From the NCBI RefSeq assembly GCF_031598375.1, contig NZ_CP123872.1:3096501-3160500 (forward strand): 64,000 bases of DNA. The letters are read 5' to 3'. Made by a program: the position numbers and the translations under genes. The stretch is from Temperatibacter marinus (GTDB taxonomy: Bacteria > Pseudomonadota > Alphaproteobacteria > Sphingomonadales > Kordiimonadaceae). Position 1 is the stretch's first letter. Each line of letters opens with the position of its first letter. Below, in pieces: positions 26,957-36,668 of the stretch. Under the pieces are notes generated by a model. That model did no database searches. It was not told where the DNA came from and worked only from the letters and a program-made list of their open reading frames with translations.

Positions 26957-27793
26957 TTAAAAAGTTAAATTTCTCAGGTGTTTAATAGAGGAAGCAATGC
27001 TTGCCATAGCATCTGAAGGATTATCGTGCTCGACAAAATAATGCTTCAATCCGGCTTTCTTAGACGCTTGGAAAACCGTCTTAAAGTCAATAGTCCCTTT
27101 TCCAACACTGACCATTTGATTGTCAGCGCTTCTATCTTTTACATGTACCGCAGGGACCCGTCCCGGATAGCGATTGATATATTCAAGGGGATCAACGCCT
27201 GCAACAGCGCACCAATAAAGATCAAGTTCCAATTGAACAAGATCTGAATCTGTACTTTCTAGAAGCATTTCATAGGGCACCACACCATCGACTGTTTCAA
27301 ATTCAAACTCATGATTATGGTAAAGCATTTGCATGCCAGCAGCCTTGGTACGCTCAGCAACCTTATTAAGTTTCTCAAATACACCTTTATAGCCATCAAG
27401 AGTACGTAACTGTGGCGGCAACCACGCTAGAACCACATAGTCATGCCCTACCTCAGCTGCATAATCTACAAAGGAATATGGGTCCTTAATGAAAAGATTT
27501 ACATCCATATGAGCTGAGGGAGCTGTTAACCCATTGTCTTTTAAAATCATGCTAAAGTCTTTGGCGCTTTTCCCAAAATAACCTGCTGTTTCAACTTCAT
27601 CAAAACCAAGGGCGGCGATCCCTTTTATAGTTTTCTCAACACTCTCGGCCATAAGGTTTCTAACTGTATAGAGTTGAACTCCAATTTTTTTCAGCTTTTC
27701 ATGATGTCCTGCGAGAGCTGAATTTGGCATAGCTAAAGCCGTTGCTGCTGCTCCTAAGGAGGCTATAAACTGCCGTCTCTGTATTTGTGTCAT
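26957..27793 (-). CDS. Tat-exported sugar phosphate isomerase/epimerase-like TIM-barrel protein
   Basis: A 278-aa AP-endonuclease-2-type TIM barrel. A Tat signal is clear (QRRQFIASLG, then AATALAMPNSALA). Barrel motifs include KKIGVQLYTVR, LGFDEVETAGYFG, LYHNHEFEFE, LVQLELDLYWCAVAG, VPAVHVKDR and HYFVEHDNP, giving the usual metal-binding Glu, Asp, His and Glu. Exported members in such loci act on oxidised (3-keto) sugars; this is inferred from neighbours. It follows the second isomerase gene in one operon. Confidence 0.88.
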   Translation of the reverse strand: MTQIQRRQFIASLGAAATALAMPNSALAGHHEKLKKIGVQLYTVRNLMAESVEKTIKGIAALGFDEVETAGYFGKSAKDFSMILKDNGLTAPSAHMDVNLFIKDPYSFVDYAAEVGHDYVVLAWLPPQLRTLDGYKGVFEKLNKVAERTKAAGMQMLYHNHEFEFETVDGVVPYEMLLESTDSDLVQLELDLYWCAVAGVDPLEYINRYPGRVPAVHVKDRSADNQMVSVGKGTIDFKTVFQASKKAGLKHYFVEHDNPSDAMASIASSIKHLRNLTF

Positions 27794-27824
27794 GTGGGAT
27801 CTCCCTCCGCTCTATAAATCAGTA

Positions 27825-28751
27825 TTACTTCATGAATTGTCTTAAGTGTTGGCCGCTCTCAATAATTGCCTGCTGGCGACGCTCTAGCGATTCTTCATAA
27901 TCACTATCCTCCACCTCGATACAAAAATATCCATCAAAGCCTTTTGCGTATAAAGCCGCGACATATTCTTCCCAGTCAATATCACCGCGTCCCGGTATTC
28001 TTGGGTCATGATATTCAAGAGGGTTTGCCATTGTTCCAACCTCATCGAGACGGTCATGATCAACTTTAACGTCTTTTGCATGAGCATGATGAAAACGGTC
28101 CATAAACTCATCCAAGGGCTTCAAGTGATCCATCTGCATCCAAGCTAAATGGGAAGGATCATAATTTAAGCCGAAATTCTTTGTGGGAAATTCTTTAAAC
28201 ATGCGGCGCCAAATTTGTGGGCTACGGGCTAAATTCTTGCCGTTTGGCCATTCATCATCAGTGAAATACATGGCGCAATTTTCTATGCCAATCTTTACAT
28301 CTTTCTTGTAAGCATAATCAAGAATCGGCCCCCAGATTTTTTTAAATCGTGGCCAATTTTCATCAATTGTTTTCTGCCAGTCATTACCAATGAAAGTTGT
28401 CACCATATTGATCCCCATCTGAACAGAAGCATCAATCAGTTTATAAAGGTGATCCACATAGACTTGTGATTCCTCCTCGTCAGGGCACAAAGGGTTTGGA
28501 TAATAACCAAGCGAGCTTATTTCCACCTCTTTAGAACGTGCATATTGAACATAATAATCAGCCTTTTCTGCTGTAAAGTCACTGACATCAATATGTGTAA
28601 CGCCAGCATATTTGCGCTCAGCATCCCCCGGAGGCCAGCACATGACCTCAACACAGTCAAATTTATTCTTTGCTGCAAAATCTATGACTTCTTCAAACGA
28701 CATGTCGTCTAAAATTGCACTGACAAACCCTAACTTCATCCTATTGCTCAC
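27825..28751 (-). CDS. Cytoplasmic sugar phosphate isomerase/epimerase-like TIM-barrel protein
   Basis: A 308-aa TIM-barrel isomerase without signal peptide. Motifs are FDCVEVMCWPPGD, IGIENCAMYFTDDEWP, GLNYDPSHLAWMQMD, FHHAHAKDVKVD and GYFCIEVED, which supply the metal ligands. It is related to IolE/hydroxypyruvate-isomerase-like proteins of inositol and keto-sugar breakdown. It is the first gene leftwards from the LacI-type operator, divergent from the MFS permease, so it should be sugar-induced. Confidence 0.88.
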   Translation of the reverse strand: MSNRMKLGFVSAILDDMSFEEVIDFAAKNKFDCVEVMCWPPGDAERKYAGVTHIDVSDFTAEKADYYVQYARSKEVEISSLGYYPNPLCPDEEESQVYVDHLYKLIDASVQMGINMVTTFIGNDWQKTIDENWPRFKKIWGPILDYAYKKDVKIGIENCAMYFTDDEWPNGKNLARSPQIWRRMFKEFPTKNFGLNYDPSHLAWMQMDHLKPLDEFMDRFHHAHAKDVKVDHDRLDEVGTMANPLEYHDPRIPGRGDIDWEEYVAALYAKGFDGYFCIEVEDSDYEESLERRQQAIIESGQHLRQFMK

Positions 28752-28771
28752 TCTCTAATTTCCCTAGAGTT

Positions 28772-28801
28772 AATGTAACCGGTTACATTTTTACTTGTCA
28801 A
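28772..28801 (-). promoter_or_regulatory. LacI-family operator overlapping divergent promoters
   Basis: AATGTAACCGGTTACATT (28772-28789) is a perfect 18-bp palindrome with the central CG typical of LacI-family operators. On the minus strand a TTGACA box (28796-28801) and TACATT (28772-28777) are 18 bases apart, so the operator fills the spacer and covers the -10. A TTGTCA (28795-28800) can serve as -35 for the MFS gene. The LacI-type regulator is encoded 1.3 kb downstream. Repression of both divergent units is inferred. Confidence 0.8.
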
Positions 28802-28880
28802 GCCTTTATACAAAGAGTAGTCTCTGCACAGGGAAATTTCTTAAAGAAGGCCATTGCCTACTTTAATTGGAGGGAAAATT

Positions 28881-30125
28881 ATGAATTCGAAACTTTATGC
28901 TCAACTCAGCACTATGATGTTCTTACAGTTTTTTATCTGGGGCGCATGGTTTGTTACTCTAGGAACTTATCTTTCAGGGATTAATTTCAGCGGGACAGAT
29001 ATTGGCACAGCCTATCTGATGAATAATATTGGCGCTATTATCTCTCCCTTTTTTATTGGCATGGTTGCTGATCGGTATTTCGCAAGCGAAAAAGTCATGG
29101 CTGTCTTGCATCTCGTGGGCGGCGTAACGCTATATTATGTTTCAGACATGACAACAGCAGGTTCAATCATTCTTGGACTTCTTTTTTATAATGCCTGCTA
29201 CATGCCGACTTTAGCACTGGTCAACACAGTGTCTTTTAATCAAATGGAAAGCCCTGACACTCAATTTCCTAGAGTGCGTGTTTGGGGAACAGTGGGCTGG
29301 ATCGTCGCAGGTCTTGCCATTACATTCATTCTTGCTAATCGCATTGACAATGTTGAAGCGACGTCTGTCCCCATGAAAATGGCTGCTGCCGCTTCAATCC
29401 TTCTTGGATTATTTAGCTTCACACTGCCCAACACACCAGCCTCTAATAAGGGAGCATCCGTTACAATAAAAGACATCCTAGGGCTTGATGCACTAACACT
29501 TCTAAAAGATCGCTCTTTCGCTATTTTTGCACTTTGCAGTCTATTGATCTCAATCCCGCTTGCCTTTTATTATGCTTTTACAAACCTCTATCTCAACGAG
29601 ATTGGAATGGAAGGCGTTGCGGCCACCATGAGCCTAGGACAGGTTTCTGAAGTTGTCTTCATGGTCCTGATGCCGTTTTTCTTCCGTCGTCTAGGGGTTA
29701 AATGGATGCTTTTAATCGGCATGTTAGCCTGGGTTGTTCGATATGCTTTCTTTGCAGTCGGCGATATGGATGGACTGGCTTGGATGATATACGGTGGAAT
29801 TCTCCTTCACGGCATTTGCTATGACTTCTTTTTCGTCACAGGACAAATCTATGTGGACAAGAAAGCCGACAAGAAAATTCGTGCCAGCGCCCAAGGCTTT
29901 ATCGCTTTGATCACTTACGGTGTAGGCCTGGCAATTGGGTCTAGCCTTTCGGGCCGTGTGGTGGATACTTTCACTACAGACGGTGTCAAAGACTGGGTCT
30001 CTATCTGGTGGGTGCCTTGCATACTCGCTGCCCTAATCGCCCTACTTTTTGCCCTTATCTTTAAAGATGAAAGTGCTTCTGAAAGCGATACTGGCAATGA
30101 GGCTTCATCTGAAGCACAGGCATAA
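28881..30125 (+). CDS. MFS transporter, nucleoside:H+ symporter-like (NHS family type)
   Basis: A 414-aa major-facilitator protein with twelve predicted membrane helices. The first helix FLQFFIWGAWFVTLGTYL and the RVWGTVGWIVAGL segment are typical of the NupG/XapB-like group, whose members in sugar loci often carry saccharides or keto-sugars rather than nucleosides. The start at 28881 has GGAGGG upstream. Its stop is two bases from the regulator start, so both share the operator-controlled promoter. Confidence 0.87.
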   Translation: MNSKLYAQLSTMMFLQFFIWGAWFVTLGTYLSGINFSGTDIGTAYLMNNIGAIISPFFIGMVADRYFASEKVMAVLHLVGGVTLYYVSDMTTAGSIILGLLFYNACYMPTLALVNTVSFNQMESPDTQFPRVRVWGTVGWIVAGLAITFILANRIDNVEATSVPMKMAAAASILLGLFSFTLPNTPASNKGASVTIKDILGLDALTLLKDRSFAIFALCSLLISIPLAFYYAFTNLYLNEIGMEGVAATMSLGQVSEVVFMVLMPFFFRRLGVKWMLLIGMLAWVVRYAFFAVGDMDGLAWMIYGGILLHGICYDFFFVTGQIYVDKKADKKIRASAQGFIALITYGVGLAIGSSLSGRVVDTFTTDGVKDWVSIWWVPCILAALIALLFALIFKDESASESDTGNEASSEAQA

Positions 30126-30127
30126 TT

Positions 30128-31126
30128 ATGACTACGATCCGACAGGTTTCTAAGTTGGCTGGGGTTTCAGTAGCTACTGTTTCCCGAGCCCTTCAGAAAC
30201 CCGACATGGTTTCTGAATCGACCCGAAAAAAAGTCATCACGGCGGCTGAGGAAGTCGGTTATCAACCCAACATGATGGCTGTCAAATTTAGAAACAAGAA
30301 GTCATTTGCTATCTTGGTTTTGGTTCCTGATGTCTCTAATCCGTTCTTTTCAAAGATTATTAGCGGCATTCAAACCCAGGCGAAGAAAAAAGGCTATAAT
30401 GTCATCTTAGGGAATACAGCCAACGATTTGGCAACAGAACAAGAATTAGCCAATATGGTCTTTACCAACCAAGCCGATGGCATTATTCAGCTTGCAGCGC
30501 GCAATCCACTTATCGATAACATCCGTCATGCAACAGTCCCTATTGTTAATATTTGTGACTGCGTCACCGACGGCAGCATGCCAGTCATAAGACTGGATAA
30601 TAATGGCGCCGCAAAAGCCATTATTTCTCACTTTGCCGATTTAGGGCATAACAGAATTGCAGCCATTATGGGACCAGATGGCAGCCCCATTACTGAGCAA
30701 CGCCTAAGTGGCTACCTTGACGGCCTTAAAGAACAGAAGATAGACATAATCGAGTCTCTTATGGAGCGTGGTGATTATTCGATGGAATCTGGTGCAATTG
30801 CTGCTGGAAAACTGCTCGCTCATGAAGTAAGGCCAACTGCAATTTTTTGTTTTAATGATGAAATGGCGATCGGCGCAATTCACGAAATTCGTAATCAAGG
30901 TTTAAGAGTGCCTGATGATATCTCTGTCGCAGGCTTTGATAATCTTAATTTCTCGAGATTTATGGACCCGCCGCTCACAACCATTCGTCAACCTAATGCT
31001 CATTTTGGACAACATGCTGTAGAAATGCTTTTTGAGATGATTTCACAACAAGGACAATCCGTGGAAAGCTTAACTCTCCCTTACGAACTGATTGTAAGAA
31101 AAAGCACAACGAAAGCAAAACCATAA
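30128..31126 (+). CDS. LacI-family transcriptional regulator
   Basis: A 332-aa regulator with an N-terminal helix-turn-helix (TIRQVSKLAGVSVATVSRAL) and hinge (AVKFRNKKS), followed by a periplasmic-binding-protein-like effector domain (DVSNPFFSKIISGIQ; GFDNLNFSRFMDPPLTTIRQP). The spacing to the MFS gene implies co-transcription, giving autoregulation through the 28772 operator. The likely effector is a sugar or sugar-oxidation product of this locus. Confidence 0.95.
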   Translation: MTTIRQVSKLAGVSVATVSRALQKPDMVSESTRKKVITAAEEVGYQPNMMAVKFRNKKSFAILVLVPDVSNPFFSKIISGIQTQAKKKGYNVILGNTANDLATEQELANMVFTNQADGIIQLAARNPLIDNIRHATVPIVNICDCVTDGSMPVIRLDNNGAAKAIISHFADLGHNRIAAIMGPDGSPITEQRLSGYLDGLKEQKIDIIESLMERGDYSMESGAIAAGKLLAHEVRPTAIFCFNDEMAIGAIHEIRNQGLRVPDDISVAGFDNLNFSRFMDPPLTTIRQPNAHFGQHAVEMLFEMISQQGQSVESLTLPYELIVRKSTTKAKP

Positions 31127-31152
31127 TCCTTAACGATTAGAAAGGACAATCA

Positions 31153-31683
31153 ATGATTACTCGTAGAAAGGCACTTGTAGGTTTAAGCGCCCTCTTAGGC
31201 GTTAGTTTAACGCCTCAATCAATTGCCGCGACTTGGACTGCTGTTCAGGGAGAGACCTACGAATCTTTCCTCACAGAAGAGCAAAAAAAGGCGCTTAGAA
31301 CTACGTGTGGTCATATGATCCCTACAACAGAATCGCCCGGCGCACTGGATGTTAAGGCTCCCGAGTTCATCGAGCATCTATTGTACAACTGGGCAAGTAC
31401 GGAAAGGCGCACTGCTCTCGTAAACGCCATTGATTTACTTGTAGATCAACGGATGGCATCTGGGACAATCCGTCAATTGGGCACCTTAGATAAAAACGCC
31501 TACTCAGAAAGCGGTCCTCTCTCAGTGGAAGAGAAGAACCAATTTCGTGAGTTAAAGGGATTAATTTTAGCAAGTTATTACAGCAGTGAGGCTGGTGCTA
31601 GTGAAGAGCTGGGCTATGAATATGTCCCTGGGCCTTTCCAAGGGGACATCGCTTTATCTGACATTGGCAAAGCGTGGTATTAA
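31153..31683 (+). CDS. Gluconate 2-dehydrogenase subunit 3 family protein (Tat carrier subunit)
   Basis: A 176-aa small subunit with a Tat signal (TRRKALVGLSALLGVS, cleaved near IAA-TW). It has the subunit-3 pattern (LTEEQKKALRTTCGHMIPTTESPGA; YYSSEAGASEELGYEYVPGPFQG). In this family the small subunit carries the signal and takes the folded GMC flavoprotein through the Tat pore. The GMC gene begins 10 bases downstream, fitting a 1:1 complex. Confidence 0.9.
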   Translation: MITRRKALVGLSALLGVSLTPQSIAATWTAVQGETYESFLTEEQKKALRTTCGHMIPTTESPGALDVKAPEFIEHLLYNWASTERRTALVNAIDLLVDQRMASGTIRQLGTLDKNAYSESGPLSVEEKNQFRELKGLILASYYSSEAGASEELGYEYVPGPFQGDIALSDIGKAWY

Positions 31684-31693
31684 GGAGGCGGTC

Positions 31694-33388
31694 ATGACTG
31701 AAGAATTTGATGCGATTGTTGTTGGATCTGGTGTTTCTGGTGGTTGGGTTACTAAAGAATTATGTGAGAAAGGATTGAAAGTCCTTCTTGTTGAAAGAGG
31801 CCGCCAAGTTGAACATGGTGTTGACTATCCAGGTGAAGGCCGTGCCCCTTGGGAGTTTGATCTTCGAGGCCGCCTGAAAGAGGAAGAGGTTGAAGAAAAT
31901 CATGAGATCCAAAAAAAATGCTATGCTTTTTATGATGGGACTAGTCAGTTTTTTGTGAATGACAAGGAAAACCCATACGAGCAGGCCAAAGATGCGCCTT
32001 TCGATTGGATCCGAGGGTATCATTCTGGTGGTAAATCCCTCTTATGGCACCGCCAAAGTTACCGCTGGGCTGCTAAAGATTTTGAGAGTAACAAGAAAGA
32101 TGGATATGGGTGTGACTGGCCTATTAGGTATGACGACCTTGCCCCGTGGTATGACTATGTGGAAGAATTTGCTGGCATTTCGGGAAACAAAGACGGTCTA
32201 GACAATCTTCCTGATGGCGTTTTTCAAAAGCCTCATGAATTTACAGTCCTTGAAAAATTTGCAAAAGAAAAAATTGAAGAGAATTTCCCGGGACGAAATT
32301 TAATTATGGGCCGCTGTGCGCATCTGACAGAGCCGACCGAAGAACAAATGGCGTTAGGGCGCGGTCTCTGTCAAAGCAGAAATGAGTGTCAAAGAGGCTG
32401 TAGTTGGGGTGGGTATTTCTCTTCTTTGAGTGCCACTTTGCCTGCAGCTAAGCGAACGAATAACCTCACAATGGTCCATGATAAAATTGTGCATAGTGTT
32501 ATCTATGATGAGACAACAAAAAAAGCATCAGGTGTTCGTGTTATTGATAGCAATACAAAGGCTGGTGGTACGTATAAAGCAAAAATGGTTTTCCTTTGTG
32601 CCTCGACAATTCCAACAACTCAAATTCTGCTTAACAGCAAGAGTGAAACTTTTAAAAACGGCATTGCAAACAGCAGCGGTGTAGTGGGACGTTATTTAAT
32701 GGATCATATCTTCCACTTTGGAGCAGATGCATCCCACTCCGGCTTCACAGATAGATATTATAAAGGGCGACGCCCGACAGGCATCTATATCCCGCGATAT
32801 GTTAATTATGGTGACGATGACAGAGACTTTCTCAGAGGTTATGGCTTCCAAGGCGGCTCTTCAAGAACAACCTGGTGGCGGGGCAATTGGCAAGAAGGCG
32901 TCGGCGCTGACCTTAAAACCTCTCTGAAGCAGCCAGGGAAATGGCGAATGCATCTTGGAGGATACGGTGAAATGCTTCCATACGAGGACAATACAATAAC
33001 ACTGACAAATAAAACAGACAAATGGGGCATTCCAATATTAAAGATCGACTGCACGCTCCGTGAGAATGAGAAAAAAATCATGAAGGCTGCAGCGGATGAT
33101 GCCGTGGACATGCTGACTCAAGCAGGTTTTGAAAATGTCCAAGGTCGCTACAATCTTGCAGCACCAGGATTGAGTATTCATGAAATGGGGACCGCACGCA
33201 TGGGCAGAGACCCCAAAACTTCGGCTCTCAATGGATGGAACCAGGCCCACGACATTGATAATCTTTTTGTAACAGACGGTGCCAGCATGGCTTCCAGTGC
33301 TTGTCAAAACCCATCGCTTACTTATATGGCGCTCTCAGCTCGTGCAGCAAATTATGCCGTTGGGCTTCTAAAAGAAGGAAAACTCTAA
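31694..33388 (+). CDS. GMC-family FAD-dependent sugar dehydrogenase, large subunit
   Basis: A 564-aa flavoprotein. The FAD-binding motif is [17 protein letters not shown]; the catalytic His-Asn pair lies in [13 protein letters not shown] and [22 protein letters not shown] offers three cysteines that could hold a [3Fe-4S] cluster, as known in FAD-glucose and glucoside-3-dehydrogenases. The start at 31694 has AAGGAGG upstream. It lacks its own signal and should travel with the Tat subunit encoded before it. Oxidation at C3 of glycosides is likely given the DUF1080 neighbour; gluconate or glucose oxidation is the alternative. Confidence 0.9.
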   Translation: MTEEFDAIVVGSGVSGGWVTKELCEKGLKVLLVERGRQVEHGVDYPGEGRAPWEFDLRGRLKEEEVEENHEIQKKCYAFYDGTSQFFVNDKENPYEQAKDAPFDWIRGYHSGGKSLLWHRQSYRWAAKDFESNKKDGYGCDWPIRYDDLAPWYDYVEEFAGISGNKDGLDNLPDGVFQKPHEFTVLEKFAKEKIEENFPGRNLIMGRCAHLTEPTEEQMALGRGLCQSRNECQRGCSWGGYFSSLSATLPAAKRTNNLTMVHDKIVHSVIYDETTKKASGVRVIDSNTKAGGTYKAKMVFLCASTIPTTQILLNSKSETFKNGIANSSGVVGRYLMDHIFHFGADASHSGFTDRYYKGRRPTGIYIPRYVNYGDDDRDFLRGYGFQGGSSRTTWWRGNWQEGVGADLKTSLKQPGKWRMHLGGYGEMLPYEDNTITLTNKTDKWGIPILKIDCTLRENEKKIMKAAADDAVDMLTQAGFENVQGRYNLAAPGLSIHEMGTARMGRDPKTSALNGWNQAHDIDNLFVTDGASMASSACQNPSLTYMALSARAANYAVGLLKEGKL

Positions 33389-34155
33389 TGATTCGTACAT
33401 CCTTAACAGTCGGACTATTCCTTGCCAGCCTCACTAGCGTCACTGATGATTCATGGGAAAGTATTTTTAATGGGAAAGACCTCAGCGGGTGGACAGTAAA
33501 AATCAAAGGATCAAAAGTTGGCGAAGACCCCTATCAGACATTCTCTGTTCAAGGCGGAGCCATAACAGTTACTTATGATAACTACACACTTTTCAAAAAT
33601 AGATTTGGCCACCTCTTTTTCATGGAAAATCTGTCCCATTATAAACTCAAATTAGACTATCGCTTTACAGGCGATCAAGTAAAGGACGGTGAAGGTTGGG
33701 CCTATAGAAATAGTGGCGTTATGTTGCACGGCCAGCACCCTGAAAGTATGGCAGTGGATCAAGATTTTCCTGTATCTGTAGAGGTGCAATTGCTTGGCGG
33801 CAATGGCAAAGATAACCGATCCACAGCCAATATTTGCACACCGGGCACTCATGTTGAAATTGAAGGAAAACTTGAAAAGAACCACTGTATAAATTCAACT
33901 TCAAAAACCTATCACGGCGACCAATGGGTTCATCTTGAACTAGAAGTAAAGGGCGGCAAGGTGATCCGGCATAGCATAAACGGAGACAAAGTCTTTGACT
34001 ATGGAGGGGCTGTCTTAGATTCGACAGATCCTGATGCCAAGCGATTGATTGAAAACGGTTTCCCTCTATCTTTGTCCACTGGCTATTTCTCATTACAATC
34101 GGAAAGCCATCCCGTTCAATTTAAAAATATATTCCTCAAGCGATTAGACAAATAG
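33388..34155 (+). CDS. DUF1080 family protein (3-keto-disaccharide hydrolase/lyase-like)
   Basis: A 255-aa protein with a concanavalin-like jellyroll of the DUF1080 family: WESIFNGKDLSGWTVK, RFTGDQVKDGEGWAYRNSGVMLHG, FPVSVEVQLLGG, WVHLELEVKGGKVIRHSING and FSLQSESHPVQFKNIFLK. A signal peptide is likely at the N-terminus (SLTVGLFLASLTSV). Members cleave 3-keto-glycosides made by a dehydrogenase. The ATG overlaps the stop of the GMC gene (TAATG), so the pair is translationally coupled. Confidence 0.88.
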   Translation: MIRTSLTVGLFLASLTSVTDDSWESIFNGKDLSGWTVKIKGSKVGEDPYQTFSVQGGAITVTYDNYTLFKNRFGHLFFMENLSHYKLKLDYRFTGDQVKDGEGWAYRNSGVMLHGQHPESMAVDQDFPVSVEVQLLGGNGKDNRSTANICTPGTHVEIEGKLEKNHCINSTSKTYHGDQWVHLELEVKGGKVIRHSINGDKVFDYGGAVLDSTDPDAKRLIENGFPLSLSTGYFSLQSESHPVQFKNIFLKRLDK

Positions 34156-34182
34156 CGTTTCTTTTTCGACTGAGATGACGAA

Positions 34183-34206
34183 GGGGCTTTCTATCAGAAA
34201 AGCCCC
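34183..34206 (+). terminator. Likely terminator between DUF1080 and the convergent GH5 gene
   Basis: GGGGCTTT (34183-34190) and AAAGCCCC (34199-34206) form a perfect 8-bp stem with an 8-base loop, 28 bases past the DUF1080 stop and just before the GH5 stop on the other strand. The T tail is weak. Confidence 0.6.
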
Positions 34207-34211
34207 TATTA

Positions 34212-35288
34212 CTATTTCTCGAGTAAGACATCTCGCATTGCTGGAATTGGTTTGCCCTGATCGTCAACAAAACCAAACGCCTTACTTTTATAATTCCAAT
34301 TTGCAGAAGAGATATGGTGCTCTCGGAAAATTTCCATCATATCCTTATACCAAGCCAATCGATCTTTCTCAGAGACAGTGAAGAAGACACCATATTCTCC
34401 GCAGTAGAGAGGCAGCCCTAACTTTTTGGCCTTCGCCAATGGCTTTTCCATCATTTTGAGTAAAGTCTTTTTATCGAACTTCTTACCCACATAGTCTTTT
34501 ACAATACCCTGCTGCTCTGAAGGAAGAGCGTTAAAATCCTTCTTCTTTAAGATCGGGCCAGGATAATTCACAGGGCCGTCATAGGGCTTTAAAAAAGTCC
34601 AGGGCGTTTTATAATGACTTAAGAGAAAAGGTTCGTAAAAGTGATAGCTCAAGATGATTTTTCGATCATTTGGAATTTTAAGCTCATCAAACGTATCTGC
34701 TGATTGCCAGCGATTTGACCCAATCACAATCCAGCGATCCGCTTCTAGGGATCGGATTTCAGAGAAGACTTTTTGTACCAGCTTATTCCAATCTTCTGGA
34801 TCGTCAGCTACTGGCTCATTCATTAGCTCGTAGACAAGTTTATCTGTTGGATAGCTTTTTAACTCTTCAGATAAGTCCCGCCACAAATTAATAAATTTCT
34901 CTTGTTCATTTAAATCTGTCCAAAGAGGTTTCTTTTTGGCATTAAAATGATGCGATCGCAAAATATGAAGATCAATAACAACTTTTAAATCATGATGTAA
35001 ACTCCACTTGATAACATTGTGCATAAGTTGAAAGGCCACTGCGTCCTTCTGACCATCTTCAAACCACATTTGTTTTTCATCAATTGGTAACCGCACATGA
35101 TCAAAGCCAAGAGACGCAATGTAAGCAATATCTTTCTCAGAGAGAAAGTTTCTTCTATCTTCCCCTGTTCTTGAGGTTTGCGAAATATAGTGAGCGAGGT
35201 TGGTGCCTTTTCCAAGGATCACTTGATCATTAGCCTGAGATAAAAAGCTGAAGAGACAGACACTAAGAATGAGGACTAACTGTTTCAT
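34212..35288 (-). CDS. Exported glycoside hydrolase family 5 enzyme
   Basis: A 358-aa retaining glycosidase with a Sec signal (MKQLVLILSVCLFSFLSQA). The GH5 catalytic acid/base is in VYELMNEP and the nucleophile in LPLYCGEYGVFF; GFDHVRLPID and LSYHFYEPFLLSHY supply substrate contacts. Members are endoglucanases, mannanases or beta-glucosidases; which one cannot be told. It is the last gene of an operon with gluconolactonase and gluconate permease, suggesting that it releases glucosides or glucose for periplasmic oxidation. Confidence 0.9.
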   Translation of the reverse strand: MKQLVLILSVCLFSFLSQANDQVILGKGTNLAHYISQTSRTGEDRRNFLSEKDIAYIASLGFDHVRLPIDEKQMWFEDGQKDAVAFQLMHNVIKWSLHHDLKVVIDLHILRSHHFNAKKKPLWTDLNEQEKFINLWRDLSEELKSYPTDKLVYELMNEPVADDPEDWNKLVQKVFSEIRSLEADRWIVIGSNRWQSADTFDELKIPNDRKIILSYHFYEPFLLSHYKTPWTFLKPYDGPVNYPGPILKKKDFNALPSEQQGIVKDYVGKKFDKKTLLKMMEKPLAKAKKLGLPLYCGEYGVFFTVSEKDRLAWYKDMMEIFREHHISSANWNYKSKAFGFVDDQGKPIPAMRDVLLEK

Positions 35289-35300
35289 AGATCGAGCTCC

Positions 35301-36662
35301 TTAAACGATAAAATAAAGGATTAACAATGTACCAAAACCAGCTAAACTCACAAGGCTAGAGCTCACTGTCCAAGTCTTGGCCGTTTGAACGGGAGTTAGA
35401 TTAAAATACCGACTTACTAACCAGAACCCACTATCATTTACATGAGAAAAGCCTGTTGCTCCTGCCGCGATCGCAATCACAAGCATTGCTGTTTCTTGAG
35501 GGCTTAAGGTAAAGGAGGAGAGAAGCGGTGCCATGAAGCCTGCGGCTGTTATCATCGCAACTGTTGCTGAGCCTTGGGCAATACGAACCACTGCGGCAAT
35601 AATATAAGCGGCAACGATGGGAGCGAACCCTATAGAAATAATAGAATCCGCGATAATTGTTCCCGCCCCCGTATCAATCAGAATTTGCTTAAAAGCGCCC
35701 CCAGCACCAGTGACCAATATGATCACTCCTGCAGGCTCCAATGCCCTCTCTATAGCTTTTTTAAAATCATTTTTCCCTTCAAGCGTCGTTGGCCTAAACA
35801 GCTGATAAGCTAAAGCGCAGCTCAATAATAGGGCTGCAAAGGGGTGACCTAAAAATAAAATCACATCAAAACCAACCCCGGAAAGTTTCATCATTTTTAT
35901 CAGGCTCGCCCCCAAAATTAGCCCCATAGGCAGGGCAATGATGAATAGACATTTTCCGACTAAATTATAAGAGCCGGGCTCGTCTTTTGAAACACTCGTC
36001 TCAAGCTGTCGGTTTTCTTCTATTGGAGGCAACCATTTTATTTTTTCTGCGAATCTCACCCATAACGGACCAGCCACAGTGACAGCAACTAGACCAGAAA
36101 TAAATCCATAAAAGATCACTAAACCGATTTCCGCGCCGAGCAAATTGGCAACAGCAATCGGACCAGGTGTCGGGGGGATAAAAGCATGGGCTGTTGCTAA
36201 TCCAGCTAGGAGTGGTAAGGCCAGATACATGACAGGTTTTTGAATTTTCTGAGCCAAAGCAAAGAGGATCGGGGCAACAATAATCAAAGCCACATCAAAA
36301 AATACTGGAATAGCAATGAGAAGGCCTAAAAAGGCAAGCACCCAATCCAACATAGTCTTAGGTGTCTTGGAGGTGACAAAGTTAGAGAGCTGTTCTATTC
36401 CACCGCTTTTGTGAATAAGAACCCCAAGCATAGATCCGAGACCTACGACCACAGCAATGAACCCAAGTGTTCCACCCATACCATTTTGTACGGCTGAGAG
36501 GGTTTTATCCACACCAAGACCAGCCAGCAACCCAGCTAACAAACTTGCTGTCAACAAGGCTGGAAAGGGTGATATCCGAAAGCGAATAATCATTACCAAC
36601 AGTATGATTACCGCTAAAACAGTTGATAGAACGGCCCTATGGTTTATAAAAAAATCAATCAT
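35301..36662 (-). CDS. gntP: Gluconate permease (GntP family)
   Basis: A 453-aa inner-membrane H+ symporter with about 12 to 14 membrane segments. Family marks are VGLGSMLGVLIHKSGG, HAFIPPTPGPIAVANLLGA, GAGGAFKQILIDTGAG, RIAQGSATVAMITAAG and ATGFSHVNDSGFWLVSRYF. It imports gluconate made in the periplasm by the oxidases of this locus. It lies between gluconolactonase (6 bases) and GH5 (12 bases) in one operon. Confidence 0.95.
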   Translation of the reverse strand: MIDFFINHRAVLSTVLAVIILLVMIIRFRISPFPALLTASLLAGLLAGLGVDKTLSAVQNGMGGTLGFIAVVVGLGSMLGVLIHKSGGIEQLSNFVTSKTPKTMLDWVLAFLGLLIAIPVFFDVALIIVAPILFALAQKIQKPVMYLALPLLAGLATAHAFIPPTPGPIAVANLLGAEIGLVIFYGFISGLVAVTVAGPLWVRFAEKIKWLPPIEENRQLETSVSKDEPGSYNLVGKCLFIIALPMGLILGASLIKMMKLSGVGFDVILFLGHPFAALLLSCALAYQLFRPTTLEGKNDFKKAIERALEPAGVIILVTGAGGAFKQILIDTGAGTIIADSIISIGFAPIVAAYIIAAVVRIAQGSATVAMITAAGFMAPLLSSFTLSPQETAMLVIAIAAGATGFSHVNDSGFWLVSRYFNLTPVQTAKTWTVSSSLVSLAGFGTLLILYFIV

Positions 36663-36668
36663 AATGCC